DNA from: Lachnospiraceae bacterium
GTDB taxonomy: Bacteria; Bacillota; Clostridia; Lachnospirales; Lachnospiraceae
Reading direction: 5' to 3'
DNA: 64,000 nt
Assembly: GCA_021770245.1 (NCBI GenBank)
Contig: JAETRI010000013.1
Span: 1 to 64,000, forward strand
Shown: piece after piece, positions 54,176 through 63,326 of the stretch
How positions within the stretch are numbered: position 1 is the first letter of the stretch
Layout: each line of letters begins with the position of its first letter
Notes under the pieces: generated by a model
What the model was told of the DNA's origin: nothing
What the model saw: the letters and a program-made list of their open reading frames with translations, nothing else
Databases searched by the model: none
Made by a program: the position numbers and the translations under genes

Positions 54176-57100
54176 ATGGCAGTATCATTTACAAAGGATC
54201 AGCGGGCGGCCATCGATGTGCGGGATGCCAGCGTGTTGGTGTCGGCGGCTGCGGGCAGCGGGAAAACGGCGGTGCTGGTGGAGCGGATCATCGCTTTGGT
54301 GAGCGACGAATCGCATCCGCTGGATATAGACAGGCTGTTGGTGGTGACCTTTACCAACGCGGCGGCGGCCCAGATGCGGGAGCGGATCACGCAGGCCCTT
54401 TCCCGTGCGGTGGAGGAGAATCCTTCTTCGGAGCATCTGGTGCGCCAGCTCACCCTGATCCATAATGCCCAGATTACCACCATCGACAGCTTCTGCCTGT
54501 ACCTGATCAGAAACCATTTTGACGAAATCGGCCTGGATCCGGATTTCCGGGTGGCGGACGAGGGAGAGGTACGGCTTCTGGGCAGGGACGTGCTGGGACA
54601 GATGCTGGAGGAATATTTCGCCCGGGGCAGTAAGGAATTTTTGGATTGTGTGGAATATTTTGCGCCTGCCGGGAACGACAAACGGCTGGAGGAGCAGATT
54701 CTGGGACTGTATCACTTCGTCATGAGCCATCCGTGGCCGGAGGAATGGCTGGAGCGTCACAAGGGGGATTACGATGTGACGGCGGACAGCCTGGAGGACT
54801 GCGACTGGGCGGTCCTTCTGAAGGAATACGTGCATACCATGACGCAGGAGGCGGGACGGATCCTGAAGCAGGCCCGGGCTCTTAGCGAAGAGCCGGACGG
54901 GCCGTATATGTATCTGGAGGCTCTGGATGCGGAGGAGGCATATCTGGAGAGTCTTAGCAGGGCGGATACCCTGGAAGAACTGTATACAGGATTTTCCCAA
55001 AGCCCCTCCGTGCGTTTAAGCTCCAAAAGGGATGCGAAGGTATCCTCGGAAAAAAGGGAACGCGCGAAGGCGCTGCGCACAGAGGCAAAGGGGATCCTGG
55101 AGAAGCTGCAGAAAAAATATTTCACGGCTTCTCCCGGGGAGCAGGCCGGCCGGATGGCGGCCTGTTCCCCCAGGCTTTCCATGCTGCTTTCCCTGGTCGG
55201 GGACTACTGCGGCCGGATGGCGGAGAAAAAGCGGGAAAAGAATCTGCTGGATTTTTCGGACATGGAGCACATGGCCCTTGCGATTCTGACGGAGAGGACG
55301 CAGGAGGGCGTACGCCCCAGCCGGACAGCCCTGGAACTGCGGGAGCATTATGCCCAGATCATGATCGACGAATACCAGGACAGCAACCTGGTGCAGGAAT
55401 ATCTGCTTTACAGCGTTTCCGGGGAGGAGGCAGGGCGGTATAACCGGTTTATGGTGGGGGATGTGAAGCAGAGCATCTATAAATTCCGCCTGGCCAGGCC
55501 GGAACTGTTTATGGAAAAATTCGCCCGGTACGGGAGGGAAGATGCAGACGGCACGGGAACGGGCGGGATGCGGGAACGGCGTATCGACCTGAAACAGAAC
55601 TTCCGCAGCCGTATTCAGGTGACGGACAGCGTGAACGATGTCTTTTCCCGGATCATGGGAAAGGATCTGGGCGGCGTGGCCTATGACGAGGACGCGGCGC
55701 TCCGTCCGGGGGCGTCTTTTTTGGAACCGGAGGATCCTGACCGGAACGGTAATACGGGAGGGGAGCGTGACGCGCAGGGCGGCCGGGGCGAAAAGAGCGT
55801 TTATGAAACGGAACTGCTGCTGACCGTATCCGGGGAGGACGGGATGGAGGATCGGGAGAGGGAAGCCCTGGCCGTGGCGGAGAGGATCCGGGAGCTGGTG
55901 GGAAAACTGCCCGTGACGGATCCGGATACGGGAAGGCTGCGGCCGGCCCGTTACGGGGATATCGTGCTGCTGCTTCGCACCACGGCGGGATGGGACGAGG
56001 CTTTTAAGAAGGTGCTGGAGGAATGTGGGATACCGGTGTATATCACCTCGCGGACGGGGTATTTTGCGGCCACGGAGGTGCAGACAATCCTGAATTTTCT
56101 CAAAGTGCTGAACAATCCCCTGCAGGATATTCCCCTCTTCGGGGTGCTTCGGTCCCCGGTGGCGGAGTTTACGGACAGGGAAATCGCCGTCTTGCGCTCG
56201 GGAGGGGGAAAGGAGAAGCTGTATCACAGCCTGCAGGCCTATGGCCGGGAGGGAGAGGAGGAAGCCCTCCGGGAAAAGTGCGGCTCGTTTCTGGCCTGGT
56301 TCTTGCATTTTCGCGGCTATGCGGCGTATCTGCCCATCCATCGGCTGATCGGGCAGTTCCTTAAGGAAACCGGGTATCTGTACACCGTCTCTGCGCTGCC
56401 CGGCGGGGAACAGCGCAGGGCAAACGTGGAGATGCTGGTCACCAAGGCGGAGAAGTTCGAGCAAACCAGCTACTTTGGCCTGTTCCATTTTCTCCGGTAC
56501 ATGGAGCAGGTGGAAAAATATGAAATCGACTACGGGGAAGCCAGCCTGCAGGACGAAAACGCGGACACGGTGCGTATCATGAGCATCCATAAATCCAAGG
56601 GCCTGGAATTCCCGGTCTGCTTTGTATGCGGGCTTTCCAAACGTTTCAATCTGCAGGATACCGCCAAAGAGGTGATCGCGGATATGGACTACGGAATCGG
56701 CCTGGATTATGTGGATCCCGTCTCCCGGATCAAGGCCGGAACGCTGAAAAAAAGCGTGCTGGCGGGCCGGATGCAGCGCGACGGCCTGGGAGAGGAGCTT
56801 CGGGTGCTCTATGTGGCCATGACCCGGGCAAAGGAAAAACTGATCCTGACGGGGAACTGTAAGGAGGCGGCGGAGGAGGGGCCGGGGAAGGAAAAGAGAG
56901 TTTCAAAAACGGGGCAGCAGACGCTTCTGCCCTTTTCCCTGCGGGCCTTCGCCTCCTGTTATCTGGATTGGCTGCTTCCCGCCTGGCTGGACTGTGGGAG
57001 AGAGGTGGACTGGACGGACGCTTCCGCGCTGCTGGCCGGCCGCATGAAGGAGGAACAGGGAAGGGGGCAGCTGAGGCTGCGCCTGGCGGGGCTGGCAGGG

Positions 57101-57943
57101 AAGGAAGCGCTCCGGGAACGGGAGCAGGGCGGACGGCCGGACCTTTCTGCGGATCCCGTCGATTCCTCCTTCCGCCGCCTGCGGGAGAGGATGGAGAGCG
57201 TCTATCCCCATGAAATCCTGGGACGGCTGTATACCAAGACCACCGTTTCCGAGCTGAAGAAAGCCGGGATGGAGGAAACCGCGGAGGAAGCCTTCCGCCT
57301 GTTTTCGGAGGAAGAGCCCGTGCCCTATCTGCCCCGGTTTATCCGGGAAGCCGGAGGGGAGGAGCCCGGTCCGGAGGCAGGCGCGGCGTCTTCCGCCCGG
57401 GAACGGAAAGCGGGAGGAGGGATGGGCGGCGCGGCGCGGGGAAGCGCATATCATAAGGTATTGGAGCTTTTTGATTTCAGGAAACGGACCGAAGTCTTAT
57501 CAGACGGCAGTCTGGAAGGGATCCTGGACGGTATGGTGGGAGGCGGCCTGGAAAAGGGATACCGGGAGGCGGTGCGGCCCGACAAGATCGCCCGCTTCCT
57601 GGAAAGCGCTCTGGCGGAGCGTATGGAGCGTGCGGCGCGCGCAGGCCGCCTGTCCAAGGAGCAGCCCTTCGTGCTGGGCCTGCCCGCCGGCGAAATGGAT
57701 CCCGCCTTCCCGGATGAGGAAACCGTCTTGATCCAGGGGATCATCGACGTCTTTTTCGAAGAGGAGGACGGCCTCGTGGTGGCCGATTACAAAACGGACC
57801 GGGTGGAGGATGCCGGGGAACTGATCAACCGCTACCGGGTGCAGCTGGAGTACTATGCCAGGGCCCTTCGCCAAATCACGGGAAAGCCCGTGAAGGAGAA
57901 AATCATATATTCCTTTGCGCTGCAGCGGGAAATTCCCGTTTAA
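54176..57943 (+). CDS. addA: AddA subunit of the AddAB helicase-nuclease
   Basis: A UvrD-like helicase/nuclease of 1255 aa. Walker A is SAAAGSGKT (about residues 23-31), the Walker B region is MIDEYQDSN, and a late helicase motif reads VLYVAMTRAKEKL. The C-terminal RecB-type nuclease has VVADYKTDRV. It partners AddB. The start at 54176 follows AAAGGA; the frame to 54089 would add 29 atypical residues. A gap-free match to the usual domain order suggests an intact gene. Confidence 0.95.
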   Translation: MAVSFTKDQRAAIDVRDASVLVSAAAGSGKTAVLVERIIALVSDESHPLDIDRLLVVTFTNAAAAQMRERITQALSRAVEENPSSEHLVRQLTLIHNAQITTIDSFCLYLIRNHFDEIGLDPDFRVADEGEVRLLGRDVLGQMLEEYFARGSKEFLDCVEYFAPAGNDKRLEEQILGLYHFVMSHPWPEEWLERHKGDYDVTADSLEDCDWAVLLKEYVHTMTQEAGRILKQARALSEEPDGPYMYLEALDAEEAYLESLSRADTLEELYTGFSQSPSVRLSSKRDAKVSSEKRERAKALRTEAKGILEKLQKKYFTASPGEQAGRMAACSPRLSMLLSLVGDYCGRMAEKKREKNLLDFSDMEHMALAILTERTQEGVRPSRTALELREHYAQIMIDEYQDSNLVQEYLLYSVSGEEAGRYNRFMVGDVKQSIYKFRLARPELFMEKFARYGREDADGTGTGGMRERRIDLKQNFRSRIQVTDSVNDVFSRIMGKDLGGVAYDEDAALRPGASFLEPEDPDRNGNTGGERDAQGGRGEKSVYETELLLTVSGEDGMEDREREALAVAERIRELVGKLPVTDPDTGRLRPARYGDIVLLLRTTAGWDEAFKKVLEECGIPVYITSRTGYFAATEVQTILNFLKVLNNPLQDIPLFGVLRSPVAEFTDREIAVLRSGGGKEKLYHSLQAYGREGEEEALREKCGSFLAWFLHFRGYAAYLPIHRLIGQFLKETGYLYTVSALPGGEQRRANVEMLVTKAEKFEQTSYFGLFHFLRYMEQVEKYEIDYGEASLQDENADTVRIMSIHKSKGLEFPVCFVCGLSKRFNLQDTAKEVIADMDYGIGLDYVDPVSRIKAGTLKKSVLAGRMQRDGLGEELRVLYVAMTRAKEKLILTGNCKEAAEEGPGKEKRVSKTGQQTLLPFSLRAFASCYLDWLLPAWLDCGREVDWTDASALLAGRMKEEQGRGQLRLRLAGLAGKEALREREQGGRPDLSADPVDSSFRRLRERMESVYPHEILGRLYTKTTVSELKKAGMEETAEEAFRLFSEEEPVPYLPRFIREAGGEEPGPEAGAASSARERKAGGGMGGAARGSAYHKVLELFDFRKRTEVLSDGSLEGILDGMVGGGLEKGYREAVRPDKIARFLESALAERMERAARAGRLSKEQPFVLGLPAGEMDPAFPDEETVLIQGIIDVFFEEEDGLVVADYKTDRVEDAGELINRYRVQLEYYARALRQITGKPVKEKIIYSFALQREIPV

Positions 57944-57946
57944 CCA

Positions 57947-58108
57947 TTGCAAAGCGGGCAGAAATCGGATATAGTTAATTCGTAAAAAGGAACCGGGGGA
58001 TTTGGACCGGAAGAAGTACGGATATGCTGCGGCCCGCAGATGGGAATCACAGCATCGCCGGGTGTGCCTGCGGCGGCCCGTAGTATACGAGATGAGGAGG
58101 AGATTGGA
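57947..58108 (+). promoter_or_regulatory. Promoter and structured leader of the second ECF operon
   Basis: TTGCAA (57947-57952), 17 bp, TATAGT (57970-57975). A leader of about 125 nt follows with GC-rich short palindromes (for example CTGCGG / CCGCAG). Vitamin S-component genes often have riboswitches here. I looked for TPP, FMN, cobalamin, preQ1 and folate patterns and saw none. Confidence 0.55.
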
Positions 58109-58675
58109 ATGAAACTGGATTTGAAGCTGAAGTTTGGGATCAAAGAGGTGGTGGCGATCGGTATCGGTACGGCACTCAACATTGCGTTAACGAACGTGCA
58201 GGTGCCCTTCGGCATCGTGCCCAATACGGCGCTGCAGTCTAAGATGGCAGTGATGGCTTTCTTTGCCGCCGTGTTCGGACCCATCGTGGGAGGAGCCGTG
58301 GGATTTTTGGGCCATGCGCTCAGCGACGCGGTGTTCTATGGCAGCGTATGGTGGAGCTGGGTCATCCCGGATGCGGTGCTCGGCGTCATCATAGGCCTGT
58401 TCGTATCCAAGTATGCGATCAAGGAAGGCGGATTTAACGGCAAAGCGATCGCCCTGTTCAACGTGGTACAGGTGATTGCCAACGGGATTGCCTGGATCCT
58501 GCTTGCGCCCATCCTGGATATCGTGATCTATGCGGAGCCCGCCAATAAGGTGTTCATGCAGGGCCTGCTTGCCTTTGTGGGCAACATAGTGGTGATAGCG
58601 ATCCTGGGTACGCTGCTTGCGGGTGCCTATTCCAAAATCGGAGCGAAATCCTCCAGCCTCAGTAAGGAAGACTGA
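58109..58675 (+). CDS. ECF transporter S component
   Basis: A 188-aa membrane protein with about six hydrophobic spans, starting MKLDLKLKFGIKEVVAIGIG. It carries FGPIVGGAVGFLGHALSDAV, the pattern of the ECF-type riboflavin/related S component superfamily. It captures the substrate and docks on the T/ATPase module encoded next. The ligand cannot be read from sequence. GAGGAGGAGATTGGA precedes the ATG at 58109. A 17-bp perfect hairpin separates it from the ATPase gene. Confidence 0.87.
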   Translation: MKLDLKLKFGIKEVVAIGIGTALNIALTNVQVPFGIVPNTALQSKMAVMAFFAAVFGPIVGGAVGFLGHALSDAVFYGSVWWSWVIPDAVLGVIIGLFVSKYAIKEGGFNGKAIALFNVVQVIANGIAWILLAPILDIVIYAEPANKVFMQGLLAFVGNIVVIAILGTLLAGAYSKIGAKSSSLSKED

Positions 58676-58707
58676 TAACGGCCGTCCCTGCGGCGGGGAT
58701 GGGGAAT

Positions 58708-58744
58708 ACGAAATAGAATCCTGCATGGCAGGATTCTATTTCGT
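58708..58744 (+). promoter_or_regulatory. Perfect 17-bp hairpin between S-component and ATPase genes
   Basis: ACGAAATAGAATCCTGC (58708-58724) and its exact complement (58728-58744) with loop ATG. It starts 32 nt after the S component stop and ends 51 nt before the ATPase start. The right arm is T-rich but no clean T-run follows. It could be an internal partial terminator or an RNA-stabilising/processing site that raises S component relative to ATPase; this is inference. Confidence 0.6.
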
Positions 58745-58795
58745 TACGAGAATCGGACGCGCGGAGAAGACCGGCGGATTAGAGAGAGGTACGCA

Positions 58796-60505
58796 ATGAC
58801 CCCTATCATAGAATTCAAGGATTATACGTTCAAATACCGCTCCCAGGTGGAGCCTACGTTACATAATATTAATTTAACCATATATAAAGGGGAAAAGGTG
58901 CTCATCGTGGGGCCGTCCGGTTCCGGGAAGTCCACGCTGGCCCACTGTATCAACGCCCTCATTCCCTGCTCCATGAACGGAGAGAGCACGGGGAGCCTGA
59001 CGGTGGGCGGACAGGACCCGGCCCAGGCGGGGATCTTCGGCATGTCCAAGCTGGTGGGGACGGTGCTGCAGGATACGGACGGACAGTTCATCGGCCTGAC
59101 GGTGGCGGAGGATATTGCCTTTGCCCTGGAAAACGACTGCGTTCCCCAGGGCGAGATGTTCTCCCGGGTGGATGAGGTGGCCCGGGTGGTGGATGTGAAG
59201 GGGCTGCTGGAGCATGCGCCCACGGAGCTTTCCGGAGGACAGAAGCAGAGGGTATCCATGGCCGGCGTGATGATCGACGATGTGGAGATCCTTCTTTTTG
59301 ACGAGCCTTTGGCAAACCTGGATCCGGCCACGGGAAAGCGGGCCATTGACCTGATCGACAGGATCAGCCGCTCCACAAACAAAACCGTGCTGATCATCGA
59401 ACACAGGCTGGAAGATGCGCTCTACCGGGACGTGGACCGGATCATCGTGATAGGAGACGGAAGGGTCGTGGCGGATGAAAAGCCGGACGAACTTCTGTGC
59501 AGAGACGTGCTGGAAAAGGAGGGGATCCGCGAACCCCTTTATATCACGGCCCTGAAACATGCCGGATGCCGGGTGGAGGCGGGCAGCCTGCCCCAGCATA
59601 TAGAGACAATGGACTTGGCCCCTTACCGGGAAAAGGTACGGGCCTGGTTTCAGAAGGCCGAGCTTCCGCCCGCCCGTCCGGCTGGGGAAGCGGCCCTGGA
59701 GGTAAAGGGACTGGAGTTTGCCTATCTTCCGGGAAGCCCCGTTCTGCATAATATCGGTTTCCGTGTGGGCAAAGGGGAGATGGTGAGCATTGTGGGAAAG
59801 AACGGGGCGGGAAAAAGCACCCTTTCCAACCTGATCTGCGGTTTTCATAAACCCCAAAAGGGGCAGATCCTCCTAAACGGGAGGGATCTGTCGGATCAAT
59901 CCATTAAGGAGCGCGGGGAAGTGATCGGGCTGGTGATGCAGAACCCCAATCAGATGATCAGCAAGCCCATGATTTTCGACGAAGTGGCCCTGGGCCTGGC
60001 GGTGCGGGGCGTACCGGAGGAGGAGATCAAGGAAAGGGTTTACGAGACGCTGAAAATCTGCGGCCTGTACCCGTTCCGCAACTGGCCGGTTTCGGCGCTC
60101 AGCTTCGGACAGAAAAAGCGGGTGACCATCGCCTCGATTCTGGTGATGAACCCGGAAATCCTGATTCTGGACGAGCCCACGGCCGGGCAGGACTACCGGC
60201 ATTATACGGAAATCATGGAATTCTTAAAGGAGATCAACGAACGGCTGGGTATTACCATCATCATGATCACCCATGACATGCACCTGATGCTGGAGTATAC
60301 GGACAGGGCCGTGGTCATAGCGGACGGACATTTGCTGGCGGACGATACGCCGGCCCGCGTGCTGACGGACGAGGCAATTTCGGATCAGGCTTACCTGAAA
60401 AAGACCTCCCTGTATGATCTGGCGGTGAAGTGCGGGATCGGGGATCCCTCCGGCTTTGTGGATCGGTTCATCTACTTTGAAAGGAGGGAAAGGCGCAATG
60501 GCTAG
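58796..60505 (+). CDS. ECF transporter double ATPase (fused)
   Basis: A 569-aa protein of two ABC ATPase halves fused in one chain. The first Walker A is GPSGSGKST (39-47) with signature LSGGQKQR; the second is GKNGAGKST (about 334-342) with signature LSFGQKKR. LDEPTAG is present in the second half. The second signature deviates (F for G). It replaces the separate EcfA1/EcfA2 pair of the first module and, with adjacent S and T genes, makes a dedicated (group I) transporter. The stop overlaps the T component start by 8 nt. Confidence 0.92.
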   Translation: MTPIIEFKDYTFKYRSQVEPTLHNINLTIYKGEKVLIVGPSGSGKSTLAHCINALIPCSMNGESTGSLTVGGQDPAQAGIFGMSKLVGTVLQDTDGQFIGLTVAEDIAFALENDCVPQGEMFSRVDEVARVVDVKGLLEHAPTELSGGQKQRVSMAGVMIDDVEILLFDEPLANLDPATGKRAIDLIDRISRSTNKTVLIIEHRLEDALYRDVDRIIVIGDGRVVADEKPDELLCRDVLEKEGIREPLYITALKHAGCRVEAGSLPQHIETMDLAPYREKVRAWFQKAELPPARPAGEAALEVKGLEFAYLPGSPVLHNIGFRVGKGEMVSIVGKNGAGKSTLSNLICGFHKPQKGQILLNGRDLSDQSIKERGEVIGLVMQNPNQMISKPMIFDEVALGLAVRGVPEEEIKERVYETLKICGLYPFRNWPVSALSFGQKKRVTIASILVMNPEILILDEPTAGQDYRHYTEIMEFLKEINERLGITIIMITHDMHLMLEYTDRAVVIADGHLLADDTPARVLTDEAISDQAYLKKTSLYDLAVKCGIGDPSGFVDRFIYFERRERRNG

Positions 60506-61325
60506 ATTTCTCACCTATGCGGAAAAGGATACCTGGATCCACCGCTTAAGCGGCGTGACCAAGATGGTGTTTTTCATCCTCTGGTCCCTGGGGGGAATGC
60601 TCACCTATGATACGAGGGTCCTGATCACCATGCTGACCCTCAGCCTGATTATTTTCAAAATATCCAAAACGGAATGGAAGCAGGTGGGAGCGGTATTCAA
60701 GTTTATCCTTCTTTTCCTGTGCCTGAACCTGCTGTTCATCTTTACCTTTTCTCCCTATGAGGGATGCAGGATCTACGACAGCCGGACGGAGCTTTTCCAC
60801 ATCGCAGGGAACTACAGCATGACGGCGGAACAGCTGTTTTATGAGTTCAACATCATGCTGAAATATCTCACCGTGGTGCCGGTGGTATTGATGTTCATGG
60901 TGACCACCAATCCCAGCGAATTTGCGGCGAGCCTGTCCCGGATCGGGATCAGCTATAAGGTGGGTTATTCCCTGGCGATCGCCCTTAGGTATGTGCCCGA
61001 CGTGCAGGCGGATTTTACCAAGATCAAGCATGCCCAGGAGGCGAGGGGGATCGAGATGTCCGGCAAGGCTTCCCTCCTGAAGCGGCTTCGGAACATGGCC
61101 AACATCATCTTTCCGCTGCTTTTTTCCAGCATGGACCGGATCGATGTGGTGAGCAACGCCATGGAGCTGCGCGGGTTCGGAAAGAGTAAGAAGAGGACCT
61201 GGTACATGGGGAAGGCTTTGGAGCGGAATGATTTTCTTACGCTGGCGTTCGTGATTTGCTTTATAGCGGCGGCCATGATTATAACGTATTATGACGGGAG
61301 CAGATTCTATAATCCCTTCCATTGA
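60498..61325 (+). CDS. ECF transporter T component
   Basis: A 275-aa membrane protein with spans at about 20-60, 70-90, 125-150 and near the C terminus. It has the two Ala-Arg/Leu-Arg coupling motifs: EARGIEMSG and MELRGFGKSKKRT. GGAGGGAAAGGCGCA precedes the ATG at 60498. Translationally coupled to the ATPase. It completes the second ECF transporter of the window. Confidence 0.9.
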   Translation: MARFLTYAEKDTWIHRLSGVTKMVFFILWSLGGMLTYDTRVLITMLTLSLIIFKISKTEWKQVGAVFKFILLFLCLNLLFIFTFSPYEGCRIYDSRTELFHIAGNYSMTAEQLFYEFNIMLKYLTVVPVVLMFMVTTNPSEFAASLSRIGISYKVGYSLAIALRYVPDVQADFTKIKHAQEARGIEMSGKASLLKRLRNMANIIFPLLFSSMDRIDVVSNAMELRGFGKSKKRTWYMGKALERNDFLTLAFVICFIAAAMIITYYDGSRFYNPFH

Positions 61326-61370
61326 AAACCGGATCCGGGCCGTCTGCGCCTGATGCGCGGCCGTGCCCCC

Positions 61371-61450
61371 TTGGTTTGTGTGCGGAGGGAAGCGGCTGGC
61401 TATGATTCCCTTGATTTATATGCGGAGGGAAGCGGCCGGCCGCGATCCCT
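61371..61450 (+). repeat. Imperfect 40-bp tandem duplication
   Basis: Unit 1 (61371-61410) and unit 2 (61411-61450) share TGCGGAGGGAAGCGGC and most other positions, about four fifths identity by eye. They lie between the ECF operon and the epimerase gene. Confidence 0.6.
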
Positions 61451-61493
61451 CCCGATTGATACGCGCGCCGGGGCGCGCAGATAGGAGGCAGAC

Positions 61494-62447
61494 ATGAGAT
61501 ATGTGATTGATAACGGACAGCTCCGGGTAGAGGCGGACAGCCTGGGCGGGGAGCTGCAGTCCGTCAAAAAGGACGGGGGAGAATATCTGTGGCAGGCGGA
61601 TCCGGCCTATTGGACCGGGAAGGCGCCGAACCTGTTTCCGTACATTGCCAGGCTGACGGAAGGAAAGTACGTGTTGGACGGACAGACATATTCTATGTCG
61701 ATCCACGGCTTTGCCCACAACATGGAAATGAAAGCGGAGGAGGCGGACGGGAACAGGCTGGTATTCCGGCTGGATGCGGATGAGGAAACCCGTGCCTGCT
61801 ATCCTTTTGAATTTACCTACCGGATTATCTATGAGCTGGACGGGACCGTGCTGCATATCACCTATCAGGTGGAAAATCGTGGGACAAAGGAGATGTATTT
61901 CGGTGTGGGCGGCCATCCCGGTTTCTGCCTGCCGCTGGGGCAGGGCGCGGAGCCGAAGGAAAAGGAAAACGCTTTTGAGGATTATTATCTGGAATTCGGC
62001 GAGGAGGCGGACGGGAGCGGGGAGAATGCCGCTGCCGGGAGCGCACAGGGGATGGCCGATGCGCCGGACTGCCCGGTCCGGATCGGTTTTACCCCCTCCT
62101 GTTTCCTGAACGGAGAGGACGTACCCTATCCTTTGGAGGACGGAAACAAGATCCGGCTTCGCCATGACCTCTTTGACAACGATGCCATCGTGTTGAAGGG
62201 AGTGCCCAAATGCGTGACGCTCAGGGCGCAGGGAAGCGGCAGACGTGTGAAGGTGAGCTACCCGGACATGACCTATCTGGGAATCTGGCATGCGGTGAAG
62301 AAGCCGGCGCCCTATGTGTGCATTGAGCCCTGGTCTTCCCTGCCCTCCAGGCAGGATGTGGTGGAAGATCTGGCGGCTCAGCCGGGGCTGATCCATCTGC
62401 AGGGCGGCGGATGTTATCGGAATGCATGGGAGATTGCGTTTGAGTAG
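61494..62447 (+). CDS. Aldose 1-epimerase family protein
   Basis: A 317-aa enzyme of the GalM superfamily, probably interconverting sugar anomers. It includes PNLFPYIARLTEGKYVLDGQ, an early His in IHGFAHN, and GVGGHPGFCLPL, the segment with a conserved His near the sugar site. About 20 residues around 175 are Glu/Gly/Ala-rich and may be a loop insertion. AGGAGGCAGAC precedes the ATG. It is a single gene; substrate unknown. Confidence 0.9.
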   Translation: MRYVIDNGQLRVEADSLGGELQSVKKDGGEYLWQADPAYWTGKAPNLFPYIARLTEGKYVLDGQTYSMSIHGFAHNMEMKAEEADGNRLVFRLDADEETRACYPFEFTYRIIYELDGTVLHITYQVENRGTKEMYFGVGGHPGFCLPLGQGAEPKEKENAFEDYYLEFGEEADGSGENAAAGSAQGMADAPDCPVRIGFTPSCFLNGEDVPYPLEDGNKIRLRHDLFDNDAIVLKGVPKCVTLRAQGSGRRVKVSYPDMTYLGIWHAVKKPAPYVCIEPWSSLPSRQDVVEDLAAQPGLIHLQGGGCYRNAWEIAFE

Positions 62448-62515
62448 TACGCCGGACTGCCCCCATCGGGAAAGCGTTTGGAAGAATCCCAAAGAAGGAA
62501 GAGCGCTCCCTTTCC

Positions 62516-62597
62516 CACCCGGCCGGAACGCGCTGTGAACGGAGCCGGAAGGCCGCGTGCCTTTCCGGTTCCTTATGCAGCGTATTCCGGCCGGGTG
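62516..62597. terminator. Long imperfect inverted repeat between convergent genes
   Basis: CACCCGGCCGGAA (62516-62528) pairs with TTCCGGCCGGGTG (62585-62597), and pairing continues inward through CGCTG/CAGCG and a second stem around GGAAGGC. It sits between the epimerase gene and the convergent XRE gene and could end both transcripts, although T-runs are lacking. Confidence 0.45.
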
Positions 62598-62615
62598 AGG
62601 AAGAAGAAAAAGGCT

Positions 62616-63134
62616 TTATAAAGTTTTCCGCAGTTTCTTTAACAGACGCATCTTAGCCGCTCTTATTTTGTCGAGATAGCGGCTGGCATACAAAACCCCG
62701 ACTAATAAGGTGCCCATAACAAAGCCAAGAGCACAGCTCACTATGGTTTCATACGGCTCGACTTCCGAAAGCCCTAACAGGTCTATCCCTGCATAAATAA
62801 CCATGCCGATAAACGCAACAATAAACATGATGCACATTCTTTTTGAGAAAGAATCCCGTTCGGTATTGTTATAATCGGCTACCTTGAGCATGAGTTCCTC
62901 TGTCTTTGTATCCATACAAATCTCCTTCCTTTCCCCGTCCAATAGTTCTCCAACCTCAACGTCAAAATATTTTGCAAGCTGAATGAGGTAATCAAAATCG
63001 GGCATGGTTGCTCCGTTTTCCCAGCGTGAAATACTCCGGTTTGACACGCCCAGTTTTTCGGCCAGCTCTGCCTGCGTAATGGATTTCTCACTGCGCAGCT
63101 TTTTTAGAAACCGGCCGACCTTTTGCTGATCCAT
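62616..63134 (-). CDS. XRE-family regulator with membrane tail
   Basis: A 172-aa protein. An N-terminal Cro/C1-type HTH (ITQAELAEKLGVSNRSISRW, residues 19-38 region) is followed by a C-terminal part with two hydrophobic segments (about 105-125 and 135-155). Membrane-tailed XRE proteins of this kind are common in Clostridia and may sense membrane state. AAAGGAGG lies before the ATG at 63134; the long upstream frame to 63665 is antisense to the next gene. Confidence 0.88.
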   Translation of the reverse strand: MDQQKVGRFLKKLRSEKSITQAELAEKLGVSNRSISRWENGATMPDFDYLIQLAKYFDVEVGELLDGERKEICMDTKTEELMLKVADYNNTERDSFSKRMCIMFIVAFIGMVIYAGIDLLGLSEVEPYETIVSCALGFVMGTLLVGVLYASRYLDKIRAAKMRLLKKLRKTL

Positions 63135-63252
63135 AATTCTGCAGCCTCCTTTCGTCCTTAAGCATAGCCTTTCTTCCGGCAAAAGTACAGGACATAAACT
63201 GAGAAAAAGCAGTACAAACGCAGGAACGACCCTGAGACATCTGCGGGAACGC

Positions 63253-63281
63253 TGGAAAAACTCTGAGGAATCGTATATACT
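63253..63281 (+). promoter_or_regulatory. Weak promoter candidate of the CdaR-type gene
   Basis: TGGAAA (63253-63258), 17 bp, TATACT (63276-63281), 46 bp before the start codon. Confidence 0.4.
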
Positions 63282-63326
63282 ATACAACAGTAGTAGAAAG
63301 CATGCGAAAGAGGCAGGGGACGGATC

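Noticed and set aside
55016..56590. 524-residue minus-strand open frame inside addA
   Set aside because: Antisense to addA, low-complexity His/Pro/Arg composition, no supporting signals.
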